Below, piece by piece: positions 26,046 to 34,519 of a stretch of 63,311 nt of DNA; position 1 is the first letter of the stretch, and each line of letters starts with the position of its first letter. The stretch is from the NCBI GenBank assembly GCA_003569365.1, contig BGOS01000008.1, positions 1 to 63,311 of the forward strand, in the 5' to 3' direction. Origin of the DNA: Anaerolineaceae bacterium. Lineage in GTDB: Bacteria > Chloroflexota > Anaerolineae > Anaerolineales > UBA11657. The notes below the pieces were generated by a model, which worked only from the letters and a program-made list of their open reading frames with translations, was not told the DNA's origin and ran no database searches. A program made the translations under genes and the position numbers.

Positions 26046-27179
26046 CTATCCGCCCAGATGCATGGGCATGATGACCGACAGGAAGTCGTCATTGCCCAGC
26101 GGGCGCACCACCCCCGGCGCGTTGGAGCCGCTTAGCTCCAAGGCCACCGACTCGCTGCTGATTACATTCAGCACGTCGGCCAGGTACTTTACATTGAAGG
26201 CGATATCCAGCGCCGAGCCCTCCACCGTGGCACTTACCTGCACTTCGTTTGAGCCGGTCTCTGCCGAGCGCGCATCCAATTCCACATTGCCGGGCTTCAA
26301 TTCGCTGCCGGGCTTAACAGAAAGCCGCACAGAGTAAGCCGACTCGCGCGCAAAAATATCGGCGGCGCGGCAGGCGGCGCGCAGTTCGGATGTGGTCATT
26401 ACGGCGCGGGTGGTGTGCGAGCGCGGGATCAGCTGCGCATAGTCCGGGTAGTTGCCCTCAAGCAGCTGCGACACGAGCACGGTGTCGCGCAGTTGAAAAT
26501 AAACCTGGCCCTTCGCCGCCAGCAGGTACATGGTAACCAGCTCGTCCTGGTCGCCCAGCAGGCGCGCCAGCTCGGCCAGCGCCCGTGCGGGAATAATGGC
26601 GGTGATGGGTGTGGCGGCCGGCGCAGCCAGATGCGCTGTGCAAACTGCCAGCCGAAAGCCATCCGCTGCCGCCAGCTTCAGTTCGCCACCCTTTATGCGC
26701 AGCTCCGCGCCGGTTAGCACCGGCCGCGCATCATCCTTGGCAGCGGCAAAAACCACCTGGTTAATCGCTGACCGCAGGTCCACCACATTGAGCTCGATGC
26801 CAACTTCTTTGTCCGGGCCGGGCAGCAGCGGAAACTCCTGCGCGTCAATGCACTTGATGTCGTTGTTGATGGTGGCACAGCTGACGTTGATGGACTGCGT
26901 GCGCGCGGTGTAGCCCATGCTCACCTGTCCCTTGGGCAGCGCATTCACCAGGTCCACCAAAGTTTTTGCTGGCACAGTGGTGGCACCTTCCTCTTCCACT
27001 TTTGCGCCAATCCAGCACACCAGCCCCAGCTCCAGGTTGGTGGCGGAAAGTTTCAGGCGCGCGTTGTCTGTTTCAATTTTAATATTTCCAAGTACGGGCA
27101 GCGTGCTGCGCGCTGCCACTGCACGCCCCACAATGTTTAATCCCTTCGCAAGATTCTCCTGCAAGCAAGAAACTTTCAT
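26046..27179 (-). CDS. dnaN: DNA polymerase III beta subunit (sliding clamp)
   Basis: 377-aa clamp made of three similar domains; dimer encircling DNA and tethering polymerase III. Visible features are the start MKVSCLQENLAKGLNIVGRA, the centre ARPVLTGAELRIKGGELKL followed by AADGFRLAV, and the C-terminal MPMHLGG (family MPMR-x variant). The usual neighbours dnaA and recF are not adjacent; recF lies 13 kb away on the same strand. No DnaA-box cluster is seen here, so this is not the origin. Confidence 0.96.
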   Translation of the reverse strand: MKVSCLQENLAKGLNIVGRAVAARSTLPVLGNIKIETDNARLKLSATNLELGLVCWIGAKVEEEGATTVPAKTLVDLVNALPKGQVSMGYTARTQSINVSCATINNDIKCIDAQEFPLLPGPDKEVGIELNVVDLRSAINQVVFAAAKDDARPVLTGAELRIKGGELKLAAADGFRLAVCTAHLAAPAATPITAIIPARALAELARLLGDQDELVTMYLLAAKGQVYFQLRDTVLVSQLLEGNYPDYAQLIPRSHTTRAVMTTSELRAACRAADIFARESAYSVRLSVKPGSELKPGNVELDARSAETGSNEVQVSATVEGSALDIAFNVKYLADVLNVISSESVALELSGSNAPGVVRPLGNDDFLSVIMPMHLGG

Positions 27180-27272
27180 ATCACACTGCTCCGTTGAATG
27201 CTGCGCACATGGGTCGAGTATACAGCAGTCCTGCGCAGCCCCCGCCGCCAAAAAACTTTTTTCAAAATACCC

Positions 27273-27302
27273 TTGACACAGTGCATCTACATGCGCTATC
27301 TT
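27273..27302 (+). promoter_or_regulatory. promoter of the stand-alone SET gene
   Basis: Perfect TTGACA at 27273-27278, 18-nt spacer, TATCTT at 27297-27302. AGGAG at 27331-27335 then serves the ATG at 27339, so this gene uses a normal leadered mRNA. Confidence 0.6.
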
Positions 27303-27338
27303 CTGGGTAATTCGGCTTTTTAGACCAATGAGGAGACT

Positions 27339-27800
27339 ATGTTCAAAGTAGAAGAAGGAGGCAGCGCCTACGGCGCACGCCTGGTGGCCACACAGCCACT
27401 AACTGCCGGCACTGTCATTCACCGCATTACAGACTACCGCACCACTCCGCACCCCACTTACCAGACAATTCAAATCGGACCCGATACCCACATCAATGAA
27501 CTGGGCATGGTTGCGTACCTCAACCACTCGTGCGCGCCCAACACTATCATTGATACCAGCGAACTGACCATCTCGGCCGTGCAGGACATCAATGCCGGCG
27601 CGGACCTGACGTTCTTTTACGCCTCAACCGAGTGGGAAATGGAGCGGCCGTTTATTTGTTTGTGCGGGGCGCCGCAGTGCGTGCGCCTGATGGCCGGCGC
27701 CAAGCATCTTTCAGTAGATACGCTGAGCCGCTATTTCATCAACGCGCATATTCGCGCGTTCGTGCTGGAGTCGCTGGGGGTTCCGGCGCTGGCGCAGTAG
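27339..27800 (+). CDS. stand-alone SET-domain protein (putative lysine methyltransferase)
   Basis: 153 aa consisting almost wholly of a SET domain. The N-terminal part GARLVATQPLTAGTVI corresponds to the SET-I strand region. NHSCAPN at 62-68 is the catalytic/SAM motif, Y94 in DLTFFYASTEWEM is the expected catalytic tyrosine, and a post-SET-like cysteine group C107, C109, C114 follows. It would methylate protein lysine with SAM; the target is unknown. Start fixed by AGGAG 3 nt upstream and a consensus promoter. A second SET domain lies in the ATP-grasp fusion at 48174. Confidence 0.85.
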   Translation: MFKVEEGGSAYGARLVATQPLTAGTVIHRITDYRTTPHPTYQTIQIGPDTHINELGMVAYLNHSCAPNTIIDTSELTISAVQDINAGADLTFFYASTEWEMERPFICLCGAPQCVRLMAGAKHLSVDTLSRYFINAHIRAFVLESLGVPALAQ

Positions 27801-27827
27801 CCCACAGCCGGAAAAACAGGCGCAGCG

Positions 27828-28502
27828 CTACAGGTTGCGCTCGCCCTCGTCCAGCTCTTTGAGCTGGCCACTGGATGCAAAGATAACGCGCTCGCAGATA
27901 TTCACTATGCGGTCGCCAATGCGCTCCAGATTATGCGCCGCAAAAAGCAGTGCGAGTACGTAGTCGGTTGTCAGCTTGTCAGCGCGCAGCTGGGCAGCCA
28001 GCTTGTGGAAAACCGCCTGATATTGCGCATCCATAATCTCGTCGTCATCTGCCACCCCGTAGGCCTGCTGGGCGTCGCGCGCCAGAAAGGCGGTCATCAC
28101 CCGGCGCAGCATAGTAACGCCAAGATCACCCATTTGCTGCAGCGCTGTCGGGAAGGGCGCCAGCCGGTCGTCATGCACGCGCATCGCAAGCTTGGCAATG
28201 CCGGTGGCGTGGTCACCCATGCGCTCCAGCTCTGTGGCAATAGTCATGGTGGCCAATACCACGCGCAAATCGCGCGCCGCCGGTTGTTGCGTGGCAAGCG
28301 TCTGCAGGCACAGCTCCTCAATCGCAAAGCGCAGGCGGTTGATTTCCGCATCATTTGAAATCACCTGATCCGCTATCTCAGAATCAAGCCCAATAAATGC
28401 CTGCATCGACCGCTCAATGGCGTTTTGCACCAGACTGCTCATGCGCAGCAGATCGTCCTGCATGGCTGCCAGCTCTTTGGTTAAAACTACACGCGTTAAC
28501 AA
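27828..28502 (-). CDS. phoU: phosphate signalling regulator PhoU
   Basis: 224-aa all-helical protein with two PhoU three-helix repeats. The metal-binding motif E-x-x-x-D is seen as TIATELERMGDHATGIAKLA in repeat one and as HNLERIGDRIVNICE in repeat two. It couples the Pst phosphate transporter to a PhoR-type kinase. The start is TTG at 28502, supported by AAGGAG 7 nt upstream. No pst or phoBR genes are adjacent. Confidence 0.93.
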   Translation of the reverse strand: MLTRVVLTKELAAMQDDLLRMSSLVQNAIERSMQAFIGLDSEIADQVISNDAEINRLRFAIEELCLQTLATQQPAARDLRVVLATMTIATELERMGDHATGIAKLAMRVHDDRLAPFPTALQQMGDLGVTMLRRVMTAFLARDAQQAYGVADDDEIMDAQYQAVFHKLAAQLRADKLTTDYVLALLFAAHNLERIGDRIVNICERVIFASSGQLKELDEGERNL

Positions 28503-28855
28503 TTTATTTCTCCTTGCTGATCCAGCTTGCCGAAACTAACACAACGACCAACCCAAGCCGATTGCAGCGGCCAAAAGTTTACGGGGCGCTTCAGAGCAAT
28601 ACCATGGATTATGCGGCACAAGCACCTTCTCCGCAAGTGGCGCCGGCCAGATTTCGAAATTAAATTCATTTGAGATTTGGTTCGCGGGCCGCATACCATC
28701 TGGCGCCGGAATGTTCCGCGCGGTTAAGCACGGTAAATGTTGCTGGCTTTCACGCCGGGACGCCAAGCGCGGCTTGCTGCCGGCTTCATGCCCGGAAAAT
28801 TCCCCGCCGCACAATTGGAGAAATCACAGTCAATAGTTCTTGGTGCAACAATGCT
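28503..28855. other. gap without recognised gene
   Basis: About 350 nt between the phoU start and the end of the GT4 gene, both on the minus strand. It must contain the phoU promoter, but no clear -35/-10 pair is visible. No RNA gene or repeat is recognised. Confidence 0.4.
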
Positions 28856-29995
28856 TTAGCGGTCTTCGACCAGCTGCAATAGTTTTTCCAACCGCTCTGC
28901 GAAGCGTTGCGGGGTGAACTCGTTTAAATATTTCTCGCGCGCTGCCTGCCCCATCTGCTGCCTTAGCTCTGCATCACCCAGCAGCTGGCACAGCCGGTCA
29001 CTCAAGTCCCTGCTATCGCCCTTGTTTATCAGGAAGCCCGTGTGTCCATTTTCAATTATTTCGGGGATTGCGCCTTCGATGGTGCTGACTACCGGCAAGC
29101 CCTCGGCAATCGCATGCAGGAGCACCAGTGAAAAGGCATCGCGGTTGGAGGGGAAAAGAAACACATCCGCGGAGCGGTAAGTCTGGGTGCGTGTAAGCGC
29201 GCTGGAAACATAACCGGAAAATATTACATGCGGGCCCAGATTGTTGGCTGACACAAATTCAAGCAGCGCTATCTTTAAAGCTTCGGACTCAAACGGCCCG
29301 GCAAACTCGAACACTGCCTGCGGTATTTTGGCGATCACCAAGGGCAAGGCATGCATGGTGGTCCAGATGCCTTTTGAGACGCTTATAAACGCCAAGCTTA
29401 GCACGCGGACAGTTTGCGCCGGGCGGCTTTCAATTGGAAGGTTGTGTGGCGGAAACAAGCGCTGGCTGTCTGCAACTGCAGCGCGGCCGACGAGGATCTT
29501 CTCTTTGGGCAGCAGCCGGATGTAGAGTTCGCGCTGGGAGCGGCCCAGCACCAGGATCCCGGTCACCTTGGCCAGCAGCCAGCGCAATGCGGGCCGGCGC
29601 AGCGGCCCGGCACTATCGTACAGCTCCCCAGCGTACTGGCCCATGTCATGCAGGATCACGCGGCGCCCCAGCAAGATGCCAACTCCGCAAAAAAGCAGGT
29701 CCTTCCAAAATGGCAGCACATCAAAGCTGATGGCGTACACCACATACTTTGGCCGGCGGGCAGCAATTAAAAAGACGTAGTGCGCTAAATACACCAGCAT
29801 CTTTCCTAATTTGTTGATGGTGAGCTGCTTATGCTCGGCATAGCTCCAAAAATGCATATCCAGAAATGTAATGTCGTGCTGCTCGGCAAATTCAGAGGCC
29901 ATCAATACTTCGTAAACCATGCTGTGCCCAAAGTAGGGCGGCGGCAGCATGCCACAGATCAGAATTTTGAGGCGCGGGATCGGGTGTTTAGGCAT
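28856..29995 (-). CDS. glycosyltransferase family 4 (GT-B)
   Basis: 379 aa. It begins LKILICGMLPPPYFGHS, with an acceptor domain that includes a hydrophobic membrane-associating stretch (MLVYLAHYVFLIAARR). The C-terminal donor domain shows FISVSKGIWTTMHALPLV, VIFSGYVSS and the GT4 motif DAFSLVLLHAIAEGLPVVST. The start at 29995 overlaps the epimerase stop by 8 nt, so it is the last gene of the rmlB-led operon and likely adds the sugar made by it. No SAM or lipid-linked motif reveals the acceptor. Confidence 0.9.
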   Translation of the reverse strand: MPKHPIPRLKILICGMLPPPYFGHSMVYEVLMASEFAEQHDITFLDMHFWSYAEHKQLTINKLGKMLVYLAHYVFLIAARRPKYVVYAISFDVLPFWKDLLFCGVGILLGRRVILHDMGQYAGELYDSAGPLRRPALRWLLAKVTGILVLGRSQRELYIRLLPKEKILVGRAAVADSQRLFPPHNLPIESRPAQTVRVLSLAFISVSKGIWTTMHALPLVIAKIPQAVFEFAGPFESEALKIALLEFVSANNLGPHVIFSGYVSSALTRTQTYRSADVFLFPSNRDAFSLVLLHAIAEGLPVVSTIEGAIPEIIENGHTGFLINKGDSRDLSDRLCQLLGDAELRQQMGQAAREKYLNEFTPQRFAERLEKLLQLVEDR

Positions 29996-30869
29996 GCGCG
30001 TAAGCCTGCTGGCATTCTTGCAGGATATCGTCCACAGAAGCGGCGGGCCACCACTGCAGCTGGCGCGCAGCTTTGTGGGCCAGCACGGGCGAGTACTGTG
30101 CGGGCTTGTTGTTGCTGTAGCGGATTTGCGAGCTTGAGTGCGCAAGTTCCACAATGCGCTCGGCCAGTGCATCCAGTTGGATCGCTGCGGCGGGCGCCAG
30201 GTTAAAAATCCCCGCGCAGCCGCCGCAATCAATGAGTGCTGCGCCGGCAGCCGTCATATCGGCAACATGCAGCAGCTGCAGCATGCTGGTCTTGGGCGCA
30301 AAGATATCAAGGGGCCGGCCGGCATGCGCATTTGCAAACAGCACCGGCACGAGCGCCTTTTCCGCTTGTCCGCGCCCCACAATGTTCACGGCCCGAAAAA
30401 TGGTCAGGCGTTTTCCGGCAAACAACGCGTTCAATGCATACTCGGCTTCCAGCTTGCTGCGCTCGTAATCCGCCAGCGGCATGGTTGGCGAGCTTTCGTC
30501 AATGGGCTGGCCCGCCTGCTGGTACACCTTGCTGGTGGACATGAACACAAAGTCCGGCGCAGCCACGGCGCGCAGCACATTCTCCGAGCCGGTTACGTTT
30601 ACGCGCTGCAGCTCGGCGTAATCCACCGTGCCAACATGGGTGATGTTGCGCGCTGCCAGGTGAAACACAAAATCAAAAGGCTCTGCAATCTCAAAGGGCA
30701 AGCCAATATCCTGCGTGTAAAAGCGCTGCAGATCCGGTGGCGGTGCGGGATCCGGGGCCGTGTCCAACGCGGACACTTTGTGCCCGGCTGCAATCAGGCG
30801 CTGCACCAGGGCGCGGCCCACAAACCCGTTGGCGCCGGTGACCAGCACCGAACGGCTGGAGTTTGTCAT
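29988..30869 (-). CDS. NAD-dependent sugar epimerase/dehydratase (extended SDR)
   Basis: 293 aa, Rossmann fold with SVLVTGANGFVGRALVQRL, HLAARNITH, catalytic YERSK (Tyr-x-x-x-Lys) and a substrate domain with FRAVNIVGRGQAEK. Acts on a nucleotide-activated sugar, probably after RmlB. It could be a 4-reductase (RmlD-like) or epimerase; sequence alone does not decide. Start overlaps the stop of the nucleotidyltransferase gene (ATGA at 30866-30869). Confidence 0.88.
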   Translation of the reverse strand: MTNSSRSVLVTGANGFVGRALVQRLIAAGHKVSALDTAPDPAPPPDLQRFYTQDIGLPFEIAEPFDFVFHLAARNITHVGTVDYAELQRVNVTGSENVLRAVAAPDFVFMSTSKVYQQAGQPIDESSPTMPLADYERSKLEAEYALNALFAGKRLTIFRAVNIVGRGQAEKALVPVLFANAHAGRPLDIFAPKTSMLQLLHVADMTAAGAALIDCGGCAGIFNLAPAAAIQLDALAERIVELAHSSSQIRYSNNKPAQYSPVLAHKAARQLQWWPAASVDDILQECQQAYAHA

Positions 30870-31609
30870 CTGGACTTGCGGCGCTGCTGGTCTTCGAGGC
30901 GCTTCATCAAAACTGTGGCGCGGTAAAGCGACTCGAACGAGCCGGCATCCGTCCACGCAGATTTGAGAATTGAGTAAGTGAGCAGCCCCTGCCGCGCGTA
31001 AGTGGCCAGCGCATCCGTTACCTCGTATTCACCGCGCGCGCTTTTCTTGAGCCCTTTCAGCAGCGCAAAAATATCCGGCTGAAACATCCACAACCCTGTG
31101 TTCACATAACTTGAGGCGGGGCGCTTGGGCTTCTCCACAATCGAAGCCACGCGGTTGCCTTTGATGGTGACCACGCCGTACTTGCGCGGATCTTTGACCT
31201 TGCTGATGAGGATCTTGGCTTTGAATAACTCTTTTTCTTTTTGAAAACTGCGTACGAAGCGCGCCACATCTTCACTGACAACGTTGTCGCCCAGAATCAC
31301 CATAAACTCGGAGTCGCGCACAAAGTCCTCAGCCAGCAGCAGAGCCGCTCCCGTGCCGGCAGCGCCCGCCTGCAGTTCGTAGCTGAAGCGCGCGCCCCAT
31401 TCCTTTCCGGAGCCCAGCAGCCGGAAAAAATCGCCAACGTGCTCGCCACCAGTCACAATTAAAATATCGCGGATGCCCGCTTTCAAAAGCGTTTCCAGCG
31501 GGTAAAAAATCATGGGCTTCTTGTAAACCGGCAGCAGGTGCTTGTTGGTGACGCTGGTGAGCGGCCGCAAGCGCGTGGCGGTGCCGCCGGCCAGCAGCAC
31601 ACCCCTCAT
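30866..31609 (-). CDS. short RmlA-type sugar-1-phosphate nucleotidyltransferase
   Basis: 247 aa. The nucleotide-binding signature MRGVLLAGGTATRLRPLT is at the N-terminus, followed by NKHLLPVYKKPMIFYPLETL, VILGDNVV (metal Asp) and IVEKPKRPASSYVNTG. It makes a dNDP- or NDP-sugar from the sugar-1-phosphate, most likely dTDP-glucose given the adjacent rmlB. It is shorter than RmlA (about 290 aa), lacking the C-terminal allosteric part, as in other short family members. The start overlaps the rmlB stop (ATGA). Confidence 0.9.
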   Translation of the reverse strand: MRGVLLAGGTATRLRPLTSVTNKHLLPVYKKPMIFYPLETLLKAGIRDILIVTGGEHVGDFFRLLGSGKEWGARFSYELQAGAAGTGAALLLAEDFVRDSEFMVILGDNVVSEDVARFVRSFQKEKELFKAKILISKVKDPRKYGVVTIKGNRVASIVEKPKRPASSYVNTGLWMFQPDIFALLKGLKKSARGEYEVTDALATYARQGLLTYSILKSAWTDAGSFESLYRATVLMKRLEDQQRRKSR

Positions 31610-32646
31610 CGTTTGCGCCCCCAGTAGCCGGTGAAGAAGCGCCGCTCCATGTTGGCTTTTACCGGCCGCCACCAGTCTTCGTTGGCGCTGTACCAGTCAA
31701 TCGTGCTGCGCAGGCCGCTGCGCAGATTGTGCTCCGGCCGCCAGCCAAGGCGCTGCAGCTTGCTGCAATCGAGGCTGTAGCGAAAGTCGTGCCCGGGGCG
31801 GTCTTGCACAAATTTGATGGAGCGCTCGTCGCGCTGCATCAGCTTCAGCATGCGGCGCACAAGCGAGATGTTGGTGCACTCCTGGCCGCCGCCCACGTTG
31901 TACACCTCGCCGCTGACGCCGCGATCCACCAGCATGTGCACGGCGCGGCAGTGGTCACTCACATACAACCAGTCGCGGATTTGCAAGCCGGCGCCATAAA
32001 CAGGCACTTTTTGGCCGTCAAGCAGGTTGGTTACAAAGAGCGGGATCATTTTTTCCAAATAGGCGCGCGGCCCGTAGTTGTTGGAGGCGCGCGTGATGAT
32101 CACCGGCAAGCCGTAGGTTGCAAAGAAACTGTATGCCAGCCGGTCGCCACCGGCCTTGGCGGCGGCATACGGGTTGCGCGGGCGCAGTTCGGAATTTTCA
32201 TAAAAGCTGCCGCGCTTGATCTGCCCGTACACTTCGTCGGTGGAAATTTGGATGAAGCGCTTGAGCTGCGGCTCTTTGCGGGCTTGCTGCAGCAGCGTGT
32301 GCACACCCTCAACGTCTGTGCGCAAAAAGGTGTGCGGGTCATCGATGGAACGGTCAACGGCGGTTTCGGCGGCAAAGTTGACCACCACATCCGCGCCGGC
32401 CATGGCGCGCGCCACCGCGCGCGCATCACAAATGTCGCCCTTGATAAACTGAAAATTTTTGCGGCCGCGGAAGAGCTGCAAATTTTTGAGGTTGGCGGAA
32501 TAGGTTAGCTTGTCCAGCACGCGCACGCGGGCGTTGGGCTCTTGCGCAAAGAGCAGGTGCACAAAATTACTGCCGATGAAACCGGCTCCGCCAGTTACCA
32601 GCCACGTGCGCGCAGCGGGCGCGCCGGAAGTTTTACGCACAGTCAT
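31606..32646 (-). CDS. rmlB: dTDP-glucose 4,6-dehydratase
   Basis: 346-aa extended SDR making dTDP-4-keto-6-deoxyglucose. Seen are LVTGGAGFIGSNFVHLL (NAD site), DKLTYSANLKNL, FAAETAVDRSIDDP, the catalytic STDEVYG and YAAAKAGGDRL. The region ITRASNNYGPRAY and the C-terminal GRPGHDFRYSLD-like segment are typical of RmlB. First gene of a four-gene operon with overlapping reading frames. rmlC and rmlD are not in the window, so the final sugar need not be rhamnose. Promoter region 32647-32937: a TAAAAT on the minus strand near 32742 is the best -10 candidate. Confidence 0.95.
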   Translation of the reverse strand: MTVRKTSGAPAARTWLVTGGAGFIGSNFVHLLFAQEPNARVRVLDKLTYSANLKNLQLFRGRKNFQFIKGDICDARAVARAMAGADVVVNFAAETAVDRSIDDPHTFLRTDVEGVHTLLQQARKEPQLKRFIQISTDEVYGQIKRGSFYENSELRPRNPYAAAKAGGDRLAYSFFATYGLPVIITRASNNYGPRAYLEKMIPLFVTNLLDGQKVPVYGAGLQIRDWLYVSDHCRAVHMLVDRGVSGEVYNVGGGQECTNISLVRRMLKLMQRDERSIKFVQDRPGHDFRYSLDCSKLQRLGWRPEHNLRSGLRSTIDWYSANEDWWRPVKANMERRFFTGYWGRKR

Positions 32647-32937
32647 GGGTTGGCAACTCCATTGTGTTCAGCTGGCGGACGAGCCGGATGCGAAAGCACG
32701 GCACTGAGATGGCTGCAGCCCGCAAAACATTTATCATGCTTGCTATTTTACAATATGGCGCAGCTATAAGGTTGTTGGTGCAAAAAATAAGCAGGCGCAA
32801 GCCACGCGGACCGTGTATCCGGGCGCAGGCTTCCGGCTTGCACAGGTGCTGCTGAATTGCCAACCCGCTGTTGCAGATTAGCGGCCGTGGTTGGCCGCAC
32901 AACTAAATTGCTGGTGGCCAGTTGGTGGCGGACGCTG

Positions 32938-34509
32938 CTAAATCAGCCACGGTGGCGCCAACAGCGCCGCCGCCTTAAACTGCTCCAGCGCTGTCCGGCT
33001 GGCGGTGACGCCCGCCTCAATTTGGTGCGTGCTGCCACCCGGGCGCGAGAGTGTGTCGAATCCTGCTTGCAGCGCAGTCACCTGCTTTTGCAAGCTGAGC
33101 AAGCTGTGCTGCGCGCGGTCGGTGGCCGTGTGCAGTGCAGCCGCAAGTTCCTCAAAAGCTGCTGCCGTTTGCCGGGCTTGGTCCATGCCGGCAGCGAGTG
33201 GCGGATCGTCTGCCTGCCCAGCCGGTGCAGCTGCCCCCGTTCCGTTCTCAAGCTCCGCCACAAGGTGCTGGATGTGGTCATCAGACTTGCGACTCTCATC
33301 CGCGAGACGGCGAATCTCCGTGGCCACTACGCTAAAGCCTTTGCCATGCTCGCCGCTGCGCGCAGCCTCAACTGTGGCGCGGCGCGCCAGCAGGTTTGAC
33401 TGGGCCGCAAATTCGCCAACACAGCTGCTGAGGGAACCGATTTGGGTGTGGTGGCTGGACAGGTGCGCCAGCTGCTCGGAATTTGCGTGCAGTTGCGATT
33501 GCAGCTCGTCGAGTATCGCAAGAGTGTCCTGGCCGGCGGCGTGCGCACTTTGCGCAGTGGTCTGCGCTGCAGCGCTGGTGTCGGCAAGCGTACTGTACAG
33601 CTCTTCCAACGCTGCCGCAAAGATGGCAAAAGCAGAGCTCTGGGCCTGCATCACTGCGGCGCTCTTGTCCGCAGCAGCAGCCTGATGTAGCACCGTCAGC
33701 GCCACCTGCTCGGAGTTTGCGCTAATGATGCTGGCGGCCTCCTGCATGGAAGCGATAGCAGTGCCCAGCGTGCGGCGCACGGAGACCCTGCTTAGCTGAT
33801 AGACCGCAGCCAGCACCAGCACCGACGCAGCACCCAACACCAGGCGGCCAGCGCTGCCGCCGGCCGGGGCTGCGCTCTCGCGGTCCTGCAGCTGCTGGCG
33901 GGCCAGTTGCGCGGCCTCCTCCAGCACAGCGCGGTGTTCGGCATAGGCTGGCGTTAGCTCCAGGTTGAAGACGCGCGCTGCCAGCTCCGGCGCCACACGC
34001 AGGGCAGGCATCAGCCGCGCATCAAACACCTCAAAGAAATGCTGCGCTGGTTCATCAGCTGCCTGCAGTAATGTTTTCAATTCTCCATCCGGCTGGTTGG
34101 CCTGCCAGTACTCGTGGCGCGCCACAAACTCCTCCTGCAGCAGCGCCATGCGTTCGAGCAGCGCAGCCTGTTGCGCGGGTTCGGTTGCAAGGATTAGAGC
34201 GCTGGCAGTGGCGTAGCTTTCCAAAAGGTGTGCCGGTGGCGGCAAAATCTCAGCCAGCAGGTCCTTGTCCGCACTCACTTGCGCATACAGCGCAGCCGGC
34301 ATGCCGCTGTTGCTGGCGGCAGCAACCAGCAGCGGCATGAGCGCAGCCCCAACACTCACCGCAAAAAAAACGGCGAGCAACGTGCGCGGGCTGGCATTCT
34401 GTGCGCGGGCCAATAAGCCCGCCAGCAGCGTTGTGGCAGCCGGGATTTGGCGGGCTGCAACAGACGGCATTTGCCGTGTTACGGGTGTGGGTTTGTTTGG
34501 CGCTTTCAA
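32938..34509 (-). CDS. diverged methyl-accepting chemotaxis-like receptor
   Basis: 523 aa. TM1 lies at about 42-66, an extracytoplasmic helical sensor domain at 67-218, and TM2 at about 220-240. No HAMP domain is evident between TM2 and a long coiled-coil signalling region. The hairpin tip (365-403) reads GEFAAQSNLLARRATVEAAR then SGEHGKGFSVVATEIRRLAD. This is clearly MCP-like, but the highly conserved ALNAAIEAAR core is changed to ARRATVEAAR. It lies 10 nt after the CheA-like gene and should be co-transcribed with it. The signal sensed and the output are unknown; no CheY, CheR or CheB gene is near. Confidence 0.85.
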   Translation of the reverse strand: MKAPNKPTPVTRQMPSVAARQIPAATTLLAGLLARAQNASPRTLLAVFFAVSVGAALMPLLVAAASNSGMPAALYAQVSADKDLLAEILPPPAHLLESYATASALILATEPAQQAALLERMALLQEEFVARHEYWQANQPDGELKTLLQAADEPAQHFFEVFDARLMPALRVAPELAARVFNLELTPAYAEHRAVLEEAAQLARQQLQDRESAAPAGGSAGRLVLGAASVLVLAAVYQLSRVSVRRTLGTAIASMQEAASIISANSEQVALTVLHQAAAADKSAAVMQAQSSAFAIFAAALEELYSTLADTSAAAQTTAQSAHAAGQDTLAILDELQSQLHANSEQLAHLSSHHTQIGSLSSCVGEFAAQSNLLARRATVEAARSGEHGKGFSVVATEIRRLADESRKSDDHIQHLVAELENGTGAAAPAGQADDPPLAAGMDQARQTAAAFEELAAALHTATDRAQHSLLSLQKQVTALQAGFDTLSRPGGSTHQIEAGVTASRTALEQFKAAALLAPPWLI

Positions 34510-34519
34510 CTGGCTGTCC

